A stretch of 64,000 bases of DNA, from assembly GCA_006212045.1 (NCBI GenBank), contig PZPK01000014.1, positions 52,110 to 116,109 of the forward strand. The letters are read 5' to 3'. The DNA is from Oleiphilus sp. (GTDB lineage: Bacteria; Pseudomonadota; Gammaproteobacteria; Pseudomonadales; Oleiphilaceae). Position 1 is the stretch's first letter; each line of letters starts with the position of its first letter. This document shows, piece by piece, positions 26,804-36,328 of this stretch. Position numbers and translations under genes: made by a program. Under the pieces are notes generated by a model. That model made no database searches, was not told the DNA's origin, and was given only the letters and a program-made list of their open reading frames with translations.

Positions 26804-28045
26804 TTACTCGCTATCGGCGGGTTTGGCATCACGATGCCATTGCTCCAGACGCTCGGCAATGCCCAGTTTGACATAATCACTGCGCAGCGAGGCGAACAGA
26901 TCAAACGCATGCTGCGCGCCGGCTATCTCGGCAAACTCAACGCTCTGTTTGGATACCTTATCCAGCTCGCTGGCAAAGTACTGGGCCTCGCCGAGTGAGG
27001 TCAGCGAATCCTTGTCGCCGTGGATCATCAGAAATGGCGGCGCCTGCTCAGATACGTGCGTGATCGGCGAAAGCAATCGATACAGGTCCTCAGCCTCGGC
27101 GCGTGTTTTGCGAATCACTTTCTTGCGCAGGAAAATTTCCAGCCCCGGACTGACCTGAAGTTTGTGCGTGTCGAGCAGGTCATAAATGCCGTAGAAAGGC
27201 ACGCAACCCTGAACCTCGGTATCACGGTCTTCGAAACCAGGCTGAAATTCTGGCAGATTGGGTGTCAGCGCAAGCAATGAACTCAGATGACCACCAGCCG
27301 AGCCGCCGGTGACGACAATAAACTCAGGGTCCCCGCCATATTCCGCAATGTGCTCCTTGATCCAGACCAGCGCTTTCTTGCAGTCGATGATCGGGTCCGG
27401 AAAGGTATACGCCGGTGACAGGCGATACGAAATCGCAACACAGACCCAGCCACGCTTGGCCATTTCCACCATGAGCGGAACACCCTGCTCATTCTTGCTG
27501 CCGTAGCCATGCGTCCAGGCACCACCATGAATCTGCATCAGCACCGGTGCGTTTTCAGGGCAACCCAGATTGCGCCGGATATCCAGCTTCAGCTCCAGAC
27601 CATTGACCTTATCAAACACCACATCCTTGATCAGCTCGATCTGGTCATCCTTGAAGTCCGAAAAAGGGCGCAGCAAACGCGACACATCGACCTCGCCGTG
27701 CCGCCCCCAATTCGCGGCATCGGCCTCGTCACGATGTGGCGCGACAATGCTGTCCATCAGGACTTTGACCTTGTAACCGGAAAAATAATGATAGGAAAGC
27801 GTCAGCCAGGATCCAATAAACAAGAGCAGCCCCAAGGCCCCCCAAAACCCCTTGATGCCCCCCAGCAAGGCACATAAAAAAACCAGGAACACCTGCACTG
27901 CAATGACATGCAGGGCTAACTCACCGGCCAGCCAGCCCGCAAGAAAGCTGAACACGATGCCCTTGGGGTGATGATATTGCGGCCGCAACACATTGTAGGT
28001 GAGCGCGACACTGATCAGAGCAAGCACAAACACGAAAAATCCCAC
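26804..28045 (-). CDS. membrane-anchored alpha/beta-hydrolase (esterase/lipase-like)
   Basis: A 413-residue protein. The first 95 residues hold four hydrophobic helices, placing the enzyme at the inner membrane. The catalytic part has the oxyanion HGGAW motif (about residues 171-175) and the nucleophile GGSAGG (Ser about 249), with a late IHGDKD segment and AQHAF supplying the Asp and His: the hormone-sensitive-lipase/carboxylesterase type. It probably hydrolyses esters of short or medium acyl chains, maybe peptides, but its substrate is unknown. The start is GTG at 28045 with AAGGGG upstream. It follows the nnrU-like gene by 67 bases and converges with the SDR gene. Confidence 0.86.
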   Translation of the reverse strand: MGFFVFVLALISVALTYNVLRPQYHHPKGIVFSFLAGWLAGELALHVIAVQVFLVFLCALLGGIKGFWGALGLLLFIGSWLTLSYHYFSGYKVKVLMDSIVAPHRDEADAANWGRHGEVDVSRLLRPFSDFKDDQIELIKDVVFDKVNGLELKLDIRRNLGCPENAPVLMQIHGGAWTHGYGSKNEQGVPLMVEMAKRGWVCVAISYRLSPAYTFPDPIIDCKKALVWIKEHIAEYGGDPEFIVVTGGSAGGHLSSLLALTPNLPEFQPGFEDRDTEVQGCVPFYGIYDLLDTHKLQVSPGLEIFLRKKVIRKTRAEAEDLYRLLSPITHVSEQAPPFLMIHGDKDSLTSLGEAQYFASELDKVSKQSVEFAEIAGAQHAFDLFASLRSDYVKLGIAERLEQWHRDAKPADSE

Positions 28046-28112
28046 AGTCGCTATCCCCTTTTTGCATCGCGAAGCAAAAACTCGCGGTCGATTAGATTAA
28101 ATGCAAGGTGCA

Positions 28113-28664
28113 TTAAAACAAAGCTACGCCAAACAACTGCAGATGGTGCATCGCAACGGCGGCATACACAACAAAGCCCAGCGCGACCACCAACACATCC
28201 ATGTACCTCGGTCTGACCGGCAATTCGGGGGCTTCCCCGCGCTTGTTGGCGCTGATCATGGCAACCACCGCAAAAGCCAGAAAACTTCCAAACAGCAGCA
28301 TGGACGCCAGGTCGCCATTAATCAGCAAATGCCCGGTCGCCCATAATTTGGTTGCGAGTAGCATCGGATGACGTATCCGTCGCTTGATATTGGAGGGTAT
28401 ATACGCTGCCAGCAATAGAATAAAGGCAGGCAACATCAACAGTTTGGTGATATGCCCCATAAATGCCGGTGGATGCCAGACCGGCACGAAGGCCGCTTCG
28501 GATTTACCCATCACAATAAGTACCAACCCGGCCAGCGCCAGCAGCGCAAACAGGCCTTTGTAAGGCAGTTCGCCGACACGGCCCACAAACGCCGTGCGCA
28601 AACCCAATGTGGGTATTAGATGTACGGCAAAAAACAGAACCAGCCCACACACGAGTAACGTCAT
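28113..28664 (-). CDS. NnrU family membrane protein
   Basis: A 183-residue inner-membrane protein with about six hydrophobic helices. The pattern VHLIPTLGLR near the start, RRIRHPMLLATKLWATGHLL and NGDLASMLLFGSFLAFA identifies the NnrU family, related to isoprenylcysteine methyltransferase-like membrane proteins. In denitrifiers nnrU lies with nitric oxide reductase genes, but many members, including this one, do not; function is unknown. The ATG at 28664 has GGGGAGA upstream. It precedes the membrane hydrolase by 67 bases on the same strand. Confidence 0.88.
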   Translation of the reverse strand: MTLLVCGLVLFFAVHLIPTLGLRTAFVGRVGELPYKGLFALLALAGLVLIVMGKSEAAFVPVWHPPAFMGHITKLLMLPAFILLLAAYIPSNIKRRIRHPMLLATKLWATGHLLINGDLASMLLFGSFLAFAVVAMISANKRGEAPELPVRPRYMDVLVVALGFVVYAAVAMHHLQLFGVALF

Positions 28665-28834
28665 ATAAATTCTCCCCTGAGTCGCCGGGTTTCCTTTCTG
28701 AGGGTCAGACCCGGACCATGTTATTTGATCCTAAGCATAAGCAAATTCGTTGAGCGCTGGCTAGTGCTTTTGAACCTTTAAACAACAATGGCAAAGTCCT
28801 TGTCTCCTCTGGAAAAACATGCGACTGTGCGCCC

Positions 28835-30325
28835 ATGTCGACACCTTTTACAGATCTGCCGTTTAAAACACATTTCCAGCAACTGCCTTCGGCCTTCTAT
28901 GCTTTCCAGCAACCCGAAGGGCTTGAGCAGCCGGAGCTGGTGATTGCGAGTGGAGATTGTGCCCGCTGGATGGGGCTGGACGCCTCATCGCTCACCCGAC
29001 CAGAGACGGTGGCACTGCTGTCGGGCAATACGACGCTGCAGGCATGGCAGCCACTGGCGATGAAATATTTCGGCCACCAGTTTGGCTATCTGAATCCGGA
29101 TCTGGGTGATGGGCGGGGCTGTTTACTGGCCGAGATCGAAACCCCCGAAGGCGAGTTACTCGACCTGCATCTGAAAGGGGCAGGGCCGACACCTTTTGCG
29201 CGACAGGGCGATGGCCGTGCCGTTTTGCGCTCAAGTATCCGTGAATTTTTGGGCAGTGAAGCCATGCATGCGCTGGGCATTCCGACCACCCGAGCATTAT
29301 GCGTGCTGAACAGCCAGACGCCGGTGCAGCGCGAACAAATGGAAAGTGGCGCGACTCTGCTGCGCGTCAGTCGCTCGCATATCCGCTTTGGCCATTTCGA
29401 GTTCGCCTACCATAGTGGTGACCCTGAACTACTGACCGCGCTCGCCGATTACGTGCTCGAACGGCACTTTCCCTGCCTGGAAAGAACGCCCACACAATAC
29501 GCCGACCTGTTCCTGATCATCTGCAAACGCACGGCCGAAATGATTGCCAAATGGCAGTGCGTCGGCTTCGCCCATGGCGTGATGAATACCGACAACATGT
29601 CTATTCTGGGGGAAACCTTCGACTATGGCCCCTTCGGTTTTCAGGACGCTTTCCAGGCTGGCTATATCTGCAATCATTCCGACACCCAAGGGCGTTATGC
29701 CTTCGACCGCCAACCCGCGATCGGACAATGGAATCTCAGCGTACTGGCGCAAGCCATGTCACCGATCGTGGAACGTGACGCATTGGTGGCAGGCCTGGAG
29801 CACTACAATGAGACCTTTAATCAGCAGTACCTTAAAGGCATGCTGGACAAGCTCGGACTGAGCCAAGCGGATGCCGGCGAACACAGCGAAGCCGACCAGA
29901 ATCTGGTGATGGAAGCACTGACCCTGATGCAGGAAAACCGGCTCGACTATACCCGTTTCTTCCGGGCCATCAGCGAAAACGATATTGCCAGTCAAAACGC
30001 TCAGGACCTGAGTGAGCTTCGTGATCACTGTGTGAACATCAAAGCCTTTGACCAATGGTTCCATGCCTACCAGCAACGCTGTCAGCAAGAAAACTCCCCT
30101 CCCGGGCAACGATTGCAGGCCATGCAGGCCTGCAATCCGGTGTATGTGCTGCGCAATCACCTCGCACAAACCGCCATTGAACAGGCCCAGGCCGGCGACT
30201 ACAGCGAAGTTCAGCGTCTGCACAAGGTTCTGCAACAACCCTATACCCGCCAAGCGGACTGCGACCACTACGAAGCGCTGCCTCCCGACTGGGCGCAGGA
30301 TCTGGAAATCAGTTGCAGTTCTTAG
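28835..30325 (+). CDS. selO: protein adenylyltransferase SelO/YdiU
   Basis: A 496-residue pseudokinase-fold enzyme that transfers AMP to Ser, Thr or Tyr of target proteins, part of the oxidative stress response. Signatures include FGHQFGYLNPDLGDGRGCLLAEI, LHLKGAGPTPFARQGDGRAVLRSSIREFLGSEAMHALGIPTTRAL and GFAHGVMNTDNMSILGETFDYGPFGF, all typical of SelO. The C-terminal ISCSS motif has cysteine where some eukaryotic members have selenocysteine; one cysteine in this tail is usual in bacteria. The ATG at 28835 matches the family start. It converges with the class II aldolase gene with only two bases between the stops. Confidence 0.95.
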   Translation: MSTPFTDLPFKTHFQQLPSAFYAFQQPEGLEQPELVIASGDCARWMGLDASSLTRPETVALLSGNTTLQAWQPLAMKYFGHQFGYLNPDLGDGRGCLLAEIETPEGELLDLHLKGAGPTPFARQGDGRAVLRSSIREFLGSEAMHALGIPTTRALCVLNSQTPVQREQMESGATLLRVSRSHIRFGHFEFAYHSGDPELLTALADYVLERHFPCLERTPTQYADLFLIICKRTAEMIAKWQCVGFAHGVMNTDNMSILGETFDYGPFGFQDAFQAGYICNHSDTQGRYAFDRQPAIGQWNLSVLAQAMSPIVERDALVAGLEHYNETFNQQYLKGMLDKLGLSQADAGEHSEADQNLVMEALTLMQENRLDYTRFFRAISENDIASQNAQDLSELRDHCVNIKAFDQWFHAYQQRCQQENSPPGQRLQAMQACNPVYVLRNHLAQTAIEQAQAGDYSEVQRLHKVLQQPYTRQADCDHYEALPPDWAQDLEISCSS

Positions 30326-30327
30326 CG

Positions 30328-31077
30328 CTAACTTTTATACGGATAGTTTAAACGGTCCAGCTTACGCAATAAGCCCGGCCAGGCGAGCGAACCGCCGGCC
30401 GCCTTGGTGACCATCTGGGCCGCTTGCTGAATGCCATCAACGATTTGCTGTGGAACCGAGATTACATCCTGCCCGCCTGACAGAGCCATGATCTGAATTT
30501 CACAGGCCCGCTGCATTACGTACATAAACAGAAACGCATCCGCGATATTATCGGCGCAGGTCAACAAGCCATGATTGCGCAGAATCATAAAATTGCAGGC
30601 CCCCAGATCAGCAACCAGGCGTTGCTTTTCTTCCGGGTTGAGCGCGATCCCTTCGTAATCGTGATAAGCAATACCGGACAAGGGGAAGAGTGATTGTTGC
30701 GACAAGGGCAGTAAACCCGCTTTCTGGGCACTGACCGCAACCCCCGCACTGGTATGCAGGTGCATCACGCAATGTGCATCATCACGCGCTTCGTGAACGG
30801 CACTATGGATAATAAATCCCGCGGGATTTATGTCATATGGTGAGGCCATCACCTTCTCGCCCTGAAGGTTTACCTTGACCAGACTGGAAGCCGTTATCTC
30901 CTCGAACATCATGCCGTAAGGGTTAATGAGAAAGTGTCCCTCTTCATCCGCTACCCGCGCTGAAATGTGCGTAAAGATCAGATCATCCCAGCCGTAATGC
31001 GCGACAAGATTGTAGCTTGCGGCAAGGTCGGTACGCATTTGCCATTCTTTTGCTGAGACTTCATTTTGAACGCTCAT
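30328..31077 (-). CDS. class II aldolase/adducin family protein
   Basis: A 249-residue protein of the class II aldolase/adducin family. The segments HVSAR-like FTHISARV, the zinc-site HLHTSAGVAVS (two histidines, about residues 102-104) and RNHGLLTC (a third histidine, about 175) suggest a metal-dependent aldolase or epimerase, of the fuculose-1-phosphate aldolase type. The fourth zinc ligand position was not resolved by eye. It stands alone, without sugar kinase genes, so the substrate is unknown. The ATG at 31077 has GAGGAG upstream. Confidence 0.88.
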   Translation of the reverse strand: MSVQNEVSAKEWQMRTDLAASYNLVAHYGWDDLIFTHISARVADEEGHFLINPYGMMFEEITASSLVKVNLQGEKVMASPYDINPAGFIIHSAVHEARDDAHCVMHLHTSAGVAVSAQKAGLLPLSQQSLFPLSGIAYHDYEGIALNPEEKQRLVADLGACNFMILRNHGLLTCADNIADAFLFMYVMQRACEIQIMALSGGQDVISVPQQIVDGIQQAAQMVTKAAGGSLAWPGLLRKLDRLNYPYKS

Positions 31078-31398
31078 AACAGGCTCCTCTTAAGTTTGAC
31101 GCGGCATATGCACAATGGCTGCAATTGCGCATTCAGGCGTTTCTCACCATAACGCCTGACCACACAGTTTGCATAGGTTTTTTAAGATCTGCAGAAGGAA
31201 GCAATCGCTTCTACCGACGCATTGCCACTCAAGTCAGCCTTCAATCGTTTATTCCCGCGAAAAACAACCGTCACTTGATGCAGATTAACCCGGGAATATC
31301 CGGTTGGCGTAGTGTTAACAGTTAAGCAGATCCGATCAATGGCAGTTAGGTCTCATGCTTGGGTCACGCACTATTGGCAGAGCAAAGGGTTAATAACG
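31078..31398. other. 321-base intergenic region
   Basis: Between the class II aldolase and AdeT-like genes, which are divergent, so both promoters must lie here. I found no box pair above background, no operator-like palindrome and no coding potential of note. Confidence 0.4.
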
Positions 31399-32418
31399 AT
31401 GCTTTATCCCGGACGACTTTACGTAGTGGTAACGCTCGCGCTTCTAGCGTTCAGCAGCGCGCCCATTCATGCCGCCAGCCTGATACCGCTTAAGATGTGC
31501 GTATTCGATTTTGTGGGGCATGACGGACCGGTGCATAAGGAGATGAAAGAATACAAAATCGATGCCATTCGCTGGGGCGTCGATCTTTCTTTTATCATCT
31601 ATACGGATGATCGCGTGGCCTCAGAGGAGTTTAAGAACGGCGTTTGCGACATGCTTAACCTGCCCGGCATTCGCGCTCGCGAATACAACGACTTTACCGG
31701 TTCCATCAATGCACTGGGAGCCTTGCCGACCTATGAACATCTCGGCATGGTGATCAAAACCCTCAGTCATCCCGGAGCGGCAAAACTGATGCGGAAGGGC
31801 CCTTACGAAGTGATTGGTATTGCGCCGATCGGAGCCGTATTCCTCTTCGTCAACGACCGGCGTATCCACGCCCCCAAGGACCTGTCCGGCAAACGCATTA
31901 CGGTTCTCGACAATGCCCCGGAAACGACCTATATCGCCAAACGTATCGGCATGACGCCGGTATCCTCGGGTATCCGGAATGCCTTGCAGAAGTTCAACAA
32001 CCGCGCGGTAGATGTCACCGGTGCACCAGCCCTGGCATACGAGCCGATGGAAATGTACAAAGGCCTGGAGCCTGACGGCGGCATTATCAGTTGGCCAACA
32101 CTGCAAATCACAATGCAAATGCTGGTCCGCTGGCAGAAAGTGCCAGAAGGTTTCGGTCAGAAGTCGCGGGACTTGATGGCCCGAAAATACGCCAATGAAA
32201 TTAAAGACATTGAACAAAGTGAAGCCACCATTCCCAAGGAATACTGGATCGACATTTCATCCGCGTCCCGCGACAGCTGGAACGAGCTGTTCAGGGGGAT
32301 TCGTATGTCGCTGAGAGAAGAAAAAGTTTACAACACCAAAGCGCTGACCCTGTTCAGAAAGGTACGCTGCAAAATTCAGCCGGGCCTGGCTGAATGCACT
32401 TCCAAAAACAGGGAGTAG
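31399..32418 (+). CDS. periplasmic AdeT/DUF6091-type solute-binding protein
   Basis: A 339-residue exported protein. A signal peptide spans about residues 1-26 (ending IHAAS), and the mature protein resembles the putative solute-binding family related to Acinetobacter AdeT1/2, which is distantly like TRAP-transporter receptors (for example DLSGKRITVLDNAPETTYIAKRIGMTPV and FNNRAVDVTGAPALAYEPM). Two cysteines in the early mature protein (KMCVFDF and GVCDML) and two near the end (RCK, ECT) could form disulfides. The long open frame begins at 31312, but the ATG at 31399 starts the signal peptide. No TRAP membrane subunits lie nearby. Ligand unknown. Confidence 0.8.
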   Translation: MLYPGRLYVVVTLALLAFSSAPIHAASLIPLKMCVFDFVGHDGPVHKEMKEYKIDAIRWGVDLSFIIYTDDRVASEEFKNGVCDMLNLPGIRAREYNDFTGSINALGALPTYEHLGMVIKTLSHPGAAKLMRKGPYEVIGIAPIGAVFLFVNDRRIHAPKDLSGKRITVLDNAPETTYIAKRIGMTPVSSGIRNALQKFNNRAVDVTGAPALAYEPMEMYKGLEPDGGIISWPTLQITMQMLVRWQKVPEGFGQKSRDLMARKYANEIKDIEQSEATIPKEYWIDISSASRDSWNELFRGIRMSLREEKVYNTKALTLFRKVRCKIQPGLAECTSKNRE

Positions 32419-32470
32419 AATGCCCTTCCGGATCAACGCTCAGGCGTGTCCGCTCATTCTGCCTGTATTA

Positions 32471-33103
32471 CTAGCTGACAATATCGATCAAATGTAGCTC
32501 GAACATCAGGGTCGCAAAGGGCGGAATTGTGGGAGGTGACCCGGCCTCTCCGTAAGCCAGATGATAGGGGACGGCGATTCGCCATTTGGAACCAACCGGC
32601 ATCATCAGGAGGGTTTCGGTCCAGCCGGGAATAACCTGATCAACGCCAAACTCAGCCGGTTCATTGCGGGTGACGGAGCTGTCGAACACCTGACCATCAA
32701 TAAATGATCCGTGGTAATGCGTTTTGACCACCTGATTAAGTAGTGGTTTCGGTCCGTTGCCCTGTTCCAGAATCTCATACTGCAGCCCGGAATCGGTGAC
32801 CTGCACCCCTTCTCGTCTGGCATTTTCCTCAAGAAAGGTGACACACAATTGCCGGTAGTTCCGCTGCCTTTCCTGTTCGACACTTTTGCGTTTCTCTTTC
32901 ACCACATCGAAGGCTTTATTGAGTTCGGCTTCATCCAACAGGGAAGGCTCTCCAGCAAAGCACTGACGCAACGCCAGCACGCAGGCTTCAACATCCATGC
33001 CCTCGAACTTGTTTTTGTGCAGCTGCCGGCCAAACTGCCAGCCAAAGCCATAACTGACTTTCTGTTCGTAGGTTTCCGGTTTTTGAGGTGTTTTGGAAGT
33101 CAT
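32471..33103 (-). CDS. fklB: FKBP-type peptidyl-prolyl isomerase FklB
   Basis: A 210-residue prolyl isomerase. The N-terminal helical dimerisation region (about residues 1-110, beginning near YEQKVSYGFGWQFGRQL) is followed by a C-terminal FKBP domain (YHGSFIDGQVFDSS, PAEFGVDQVIPGW, MPVGSKWRIAVPYHLAYGEAG). No signal peptide is present from the ATG at 33103, which matches cytoplasmic FklB rather than the periplasmic Mip/FkpA type; a longer open frame to 33181 would add a hydrophobic Cys-rich segment but it lacks support. It follows the WS/DGAT gene by 110 bases on the same strand. Targets are unknown. Confidence 0.87.
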   Translation of the reverse strand: MTSKTPQKPETYEQKVSYGFGWQFGRQLHKNKFEGMDVEACVLALRQCFAGEPSLLDEAELNKAFDVVKEKRKSVEQERQRNYRQLCVTFLEENARREGVQVTDSGLQYEILEQGNGPKPLLNQVVKTHYHGSFIDGQVFDSSVTRNEPAEFGVDQVIPGWTETLLMMPVGSKWRIAVPYHLAYGEAGSPPTIPPFATLMFELHLIDIVS

Positions 33104-33213
33104 GGCGGCCCCGATGAAGATGTTGAAACAACTGAAGGGTGCGCAGTGTGCCAGAGTGACAGGTACTGTCAACTCCGGCACTTGCTCATGCGGGTTGAAC
33201 GCATTAGCGACAG

Positions 33214-34590
33214 CTAGGCAATATCCGCCGCGATCTCGAGTTCTTCAATGGCCTGTTCGACATAATCCAGCAGCCGCTGCATGGAGGGCAGGGAACGGCG
33301 ACAGGCTGTAAAACCGAACTCGAGCTGATCGACGTAACTGACCAGCGTGATATTCAAGGCAATCCGGTCAAGTGGAATCGAGACCGGGTACATTCCCTCC
33401 AGCCGCGCGCCATTCCAGTAAAGGTGCTTTTTCGGACCCGGCACATTGGAAATCACAACATTAAAGGCCTGAAACTTATCCGATAGCCCCATCAGCATAT
33501 TCAACCCGGCCGGGGCCATCATCAAGGCGGTAAAATTCACCGCTTCCTCCAGTGACATATTGGCAAAACGCTGCTTGGAATCCTGAATTGAGCGCTGGAT
33601 CAGGCCAAGTCGCTCGGATGGATCTGCGACATGGGTTCCCAGACTGGCAAGAATCATGGCGATCTGGTTACCGGAGTCACTGTCATCCATGCGCATCGAC
33701 ATCGGCACCATCGCAACCAGCGGTTTGGCGGGAAGCGCTTTCTGACTGATCAGATAGTTCCGCAAGGCACTACCACAGACGGCCAGTACCACATCATTGA
33801 GCGTTGCCCTGGTTGCCTTGGCAATCGCCTTGAATCGTTCCAATGGATAGGACTGTGCCGCAAAACGCCGGGAGCCGGTGATCGGAGTATTCAGAATACT
33901 CGGTGGTGCCTGAAACGCCGACACATAATCCGGGTTCTTGCGCGCCTGATTGAGCGCATGCCCGACTTCCTTGATCAACGTGGGTACCGTGGATATCTGC
34001 TTGCCAGCAGCCGAAGCCAAGGTACCCAGGCTGGTAATCACATCGCCCTGGGAAGCTTCGTGCCGGACTTTTTTCTTCTCACGCGCCGGAATCGCCCATA
34101 AAGGCGGAAGATCTCTCAGTGAGGCATCTTCCGACAACAAGCGGTTCGTCATGCGCATCGCGGCGACACCATCAAACATGCAGTGGTGCGCCTTGTAATA
34201 AATGGCAAAGCGTTTGCCGCGGATACCTTCGATCAGATGGCATTCCCACATGGGTCGCTCCCGATCCATCAGGGCGCTGTGTTTGACCGAAACCAGGGAC
34301 AGTAATTCCCGAATACGTCCGGGTTTCGGCAAGGCGCTGTGCCTGAAATGATGGTCCAGATCAAAATGGTCATCCTCAACCCAGTAGTGCTGGCCGAAGC
34401 GGGTCTTGAGTCTTTGATTAAATGGCGCAATCGGGCGCTCATAGGAACGCATGTATTCGGCCAGTTCTGTCACGTATTTTTGACTGGCACCTTCCGGAAA
34501 ACTGAATAAATGCAAGCCGCCAACATGCATGGGCTGTTGACGTTTTTCCAACCATAGGAACAGTTGGTCGGCTAAGCTGAGTGGTTTCAT
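33214..34590 (-). CDS. wax ester synthase/diacylglycerol acyltransferase family protein
   Basis: A 458-residue bifunctional-type acyltransferase that joins fatty acyl-CoA with a fatty alcohol (wax ester) or diacylglycerol (triacylglycerol). The active-site HHxxxDG motif is intact (HHCMFDG, residues 135-141), and the PLWxxP-like RPMWECHLIEG, the NDVVLAVCGSALR and the VPGPKKHLYW motifs are family marks. The start MKPLSLADQLFLWLEKRQQPMHVGGL is characteristic, with AGGGAAG upstream. Presence of this gene fits an organism that stores wax esters or triglycerides, as hydrocarbon-degrading marine bacteria do. Substrate preference cannot be read from the sequence. Confidence 0.93.
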   Translation of the reverse strand: MKPLSLADQLFLWLEKRQQPMHVGGLHLFSFPEGASQKYVTELAEYMRSYERPIAPFNQRLKTRFGQHYWVEDDHFDLDHHFRHSALPKPGRIRELLSLVSVKHSALMDRERPMWECHLIEGIRGKRFAIYYKAHHCMFDGVAAMRMTNRLLSEDASLRDLPPLWAIPAREKKKVRHEASQGDVITSLGTLASAAGKQISTVPTLIKEVGHALNQARKNPDYVSAFQAPPSILNTPITGSRRFAAQSYPLERFKAIAKATRATLNDVVLAVCGSALRNYLISQKALPAKPLVAMVPMSMRMDDSDSGNQIAMILASLGTHVADPSERLGLIQRSIQDSKQRFANMSLEEAVNFTALMMAPAGLNMLMGLSDKFQAFNVVISNVPGPKKHLYWNGARLEGMYPVSIPLDRIALNITLVSYVDQLEFGFTACRRSLPSMQRLLDYVEQAIEELEIAADIA

Positions 34591-34903
34591 AGAAAACTTC
34601 CCTGAGTCCTGCTGACCGACAGTCGTCAGTAGCGAGGACTAACACTTATTATTAGAACATTCAAAACATCAAGCGTGGAGGGCGACTGAACCCGACTTAA
34701 CGATAAAGCTGTCAAGCCTGAGGCCGGCCTCACTTTTGGACTCGCTGTTACGTGGCCCTTGTTTACACTTACAGTCACTGAATTTTTCTCAGACTGTTGC
34801 ATGCACAGTAAGCCAGTTTCATAAATAATAAAAGCGTATCCAGGATAAAATGTCGAACGAAAAGCTATAATTCAGGCCCACAAATTCAACCGCCACCACC
34901 TGC
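34591..34903. other. 313-base intergenic region
   Basis: Divergent promoters for the WS/DGAT and lipoprotein genes must lie here. A TATAAT (34866-34871) is placed 32 bases before the lipoprotein start but lacks a -35 box. A/T-rich from about 34820 on. No structure or coding sequence stands out. Confidence 0.4.
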
Positions 34904-35656
34904 ATGCGCTATACGAAACTCCTTCTGCCATTACTATGTCTTTGCCTGCTATCCGGGTGCCGCTATTGGAGCCTGTATCGCTTTGCAGACCAGTTCTGTG
35001 CCTTTGACCAGTATATCGAAGTACAAACTAACGAGGCTCAAACTTCGCTCATCTTTATAGAGCCGGTTCTACCCCAGTCCGTTTTCCAACGCTACTTCAA
35101 GGCTGAGCCTTATCGGGAATTCAATGAAGACAACGTTCTGCAACACAACTTCCGGATTCAAACTTTGACCAATGCCAGGCAATTTGAGGTGTCGACATTC
35201 TTTAGTCTGGTGGATGGTCGGCCACTGTTTCAAAAAGGGGCTTTGGATGCGCGCCTGAGTGCCCTGTTTGAAAAAGATTTTGTCGATGCTGTATTGCGCT
35301 CGGCCTGCACTGATGATTTTGATTTTTCGCTGTCCAGACTTGTGCTACGTTTCCAACTCGACCAGGTTCCCGAGCACAGTCTGCCGCAGCGAAATGCGCT
35401 GGTGACACAATTGCGAGCCCGCCCTGACAGCGATGCTGATGAGCAGCCGGACCCCGCGCTTTGGTGGAATACACAGCTCGATTTTCTCTCTGCCCCCGAT
35501 GCCGCAAAGACGCTACAGGACAAGAAAGCACAGCTAAGGTTCCGCTTTGACAGCCATGATAGACTTGCTGAAATGAACGTCGCCTACCTGAACTATTTTC
35601 TTGAACTCAATTTTGATCAAAAGGCGGGAAAACTGACCGTCATCCGGAACCAGTAA
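34904..35656 (+). CDS. hypothetical lipoprotein
   Basis: A 250-residue outer- or inner-membrane lipoprotein: the signal peptide MRYTKLLLPLLCLCLLSGC ends in a lipobox (LLSGC, Cys at residue 19). Asp at position +2 is absent (RYW follows), so sorting to the outer membrane is expected. The mature part is beta-rich, with strand pairs such as EVQTNEAQTSLIFIEPVL and NVAYLNYFLELNF, and shows no recognised domain. It lies two bases upstream of yigZ, so it may be translated with it. I do not recognise a family; a scaffold or substrate-binding role would be a guess. Confidence 0.75.
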   Translation: MRYTKLLLPLLCLCLLSGCRYWSLYRFADQFCAFDQYIEVQTNEAQTSLIFIEPVLPQSVFQRYFKAEPYREFNEDNVLQHNFRIQTLTNARQFEVSTFFSLVDGRPLFQKGALDARLSALFEKDFVDAVLRSACTDDFDFSLSRLVLRFQLDQVPEHSLPQRNALVTQLRARPDSDADEQPDPALWWNTQLDFLSAPDAAKTLQDKKAQLRFRFDSHDRLAEMNVAYLNYFLELNFDQKAGKLTVIRNQ

Positions 35657-35658
35657 GC

Positions 35659-36291
35659 ATGATTGATCACGCCTATCAGGTTCCGGTCGCTGCCTGTGAA
35701 ACGAGCATTGAGATTAAGAAAAGCCGCTTTATTGCCTGCCTGGCACCCGCGCAAAGCAGGGAACAGGCGCTGGCACAACTGGCAGACAGGCGAGAACGGT
35801 TTCCGGACGCCCGGCATCATTGCTGGGCCTACCAGATCGGTCCTCCACAGCAACCCGGCACGATCGCGATGTCGGATGACGGAGAGCCCTCCGGCACCGC
35901 CGGCAAACCCATACTCAATGTGCTGCAGCACAAAGCCATTGGCGACGCCATGCTGATTGTGACCCGCTATTTCGGCGGCATTAAACTGGGAGCCGGAGGC
36001 CTTGTCAGAGCTTATGCGTCCGCCGCACAAGCCGTTTTCGAATGCGCAAAGCTTACCGACCGGGAGCCGCTCACCGAGCTGCAAATCGCCTGTACATTCA
36101 AAGATGAACCAACGATAAGGCGCTGGCTGGATGCTCACCAGGGCATCATCAGGAATGTGAACTATCACGAGAGCGTGGTACTTGCCGTCACCATTCTGCA
36201 AAAGGATCACAGTGCCTTGATAGCCTCTCTGGCAAACCTCAAACAGGCCTCGCTGCTTGAACAGGAGAATGATACCAATGCGCTGGACTGA
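35659..36291 (+). CDS. yigZ: YigZ/IMPACT family protein
   Basis: A 210-residue protein of the IMPACT (UPF0029) family. The N-terminal domain begins with VAACETSIEIKKSRFIACLAPA and holds the motif DDGEPSGTAGKPILNVL and YFGGIKLGAGGLVRAYASAA (about residues 73-130). The C-terminal domain (about 140-205) has the ferredoxin-like fold of YigZ. Bacterial YigZ proteins bind nucleic acids or regulate translation in ways not settled. The ATG at 35659 is only two bases after the lipoprotein stop, suggesting coupled translation. Confidence 0.92.
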   Translation: MIDHAYQVPVAACETSIEIKKSRFIACLAPAQSREQALAQLADRRERFPDARHHCWAYQIGPPQQPGTIAMSDDGEPSGTAGKPILNVLQHKAIGDAMLIVTRYFGGIKLGAGGLVRAYASAAQAVFECAKLTDREPLTELQIACTFKDEPTIRRWLDAHQGIIRNVNYHESVVLAVTILQKDHSALIASLANLKQASLLEQENDTNALD

Positions 36292-36328
36292 TGTTGGCTA
36301 ACGCTAACCCAATGCGAAGATAGCTTGC

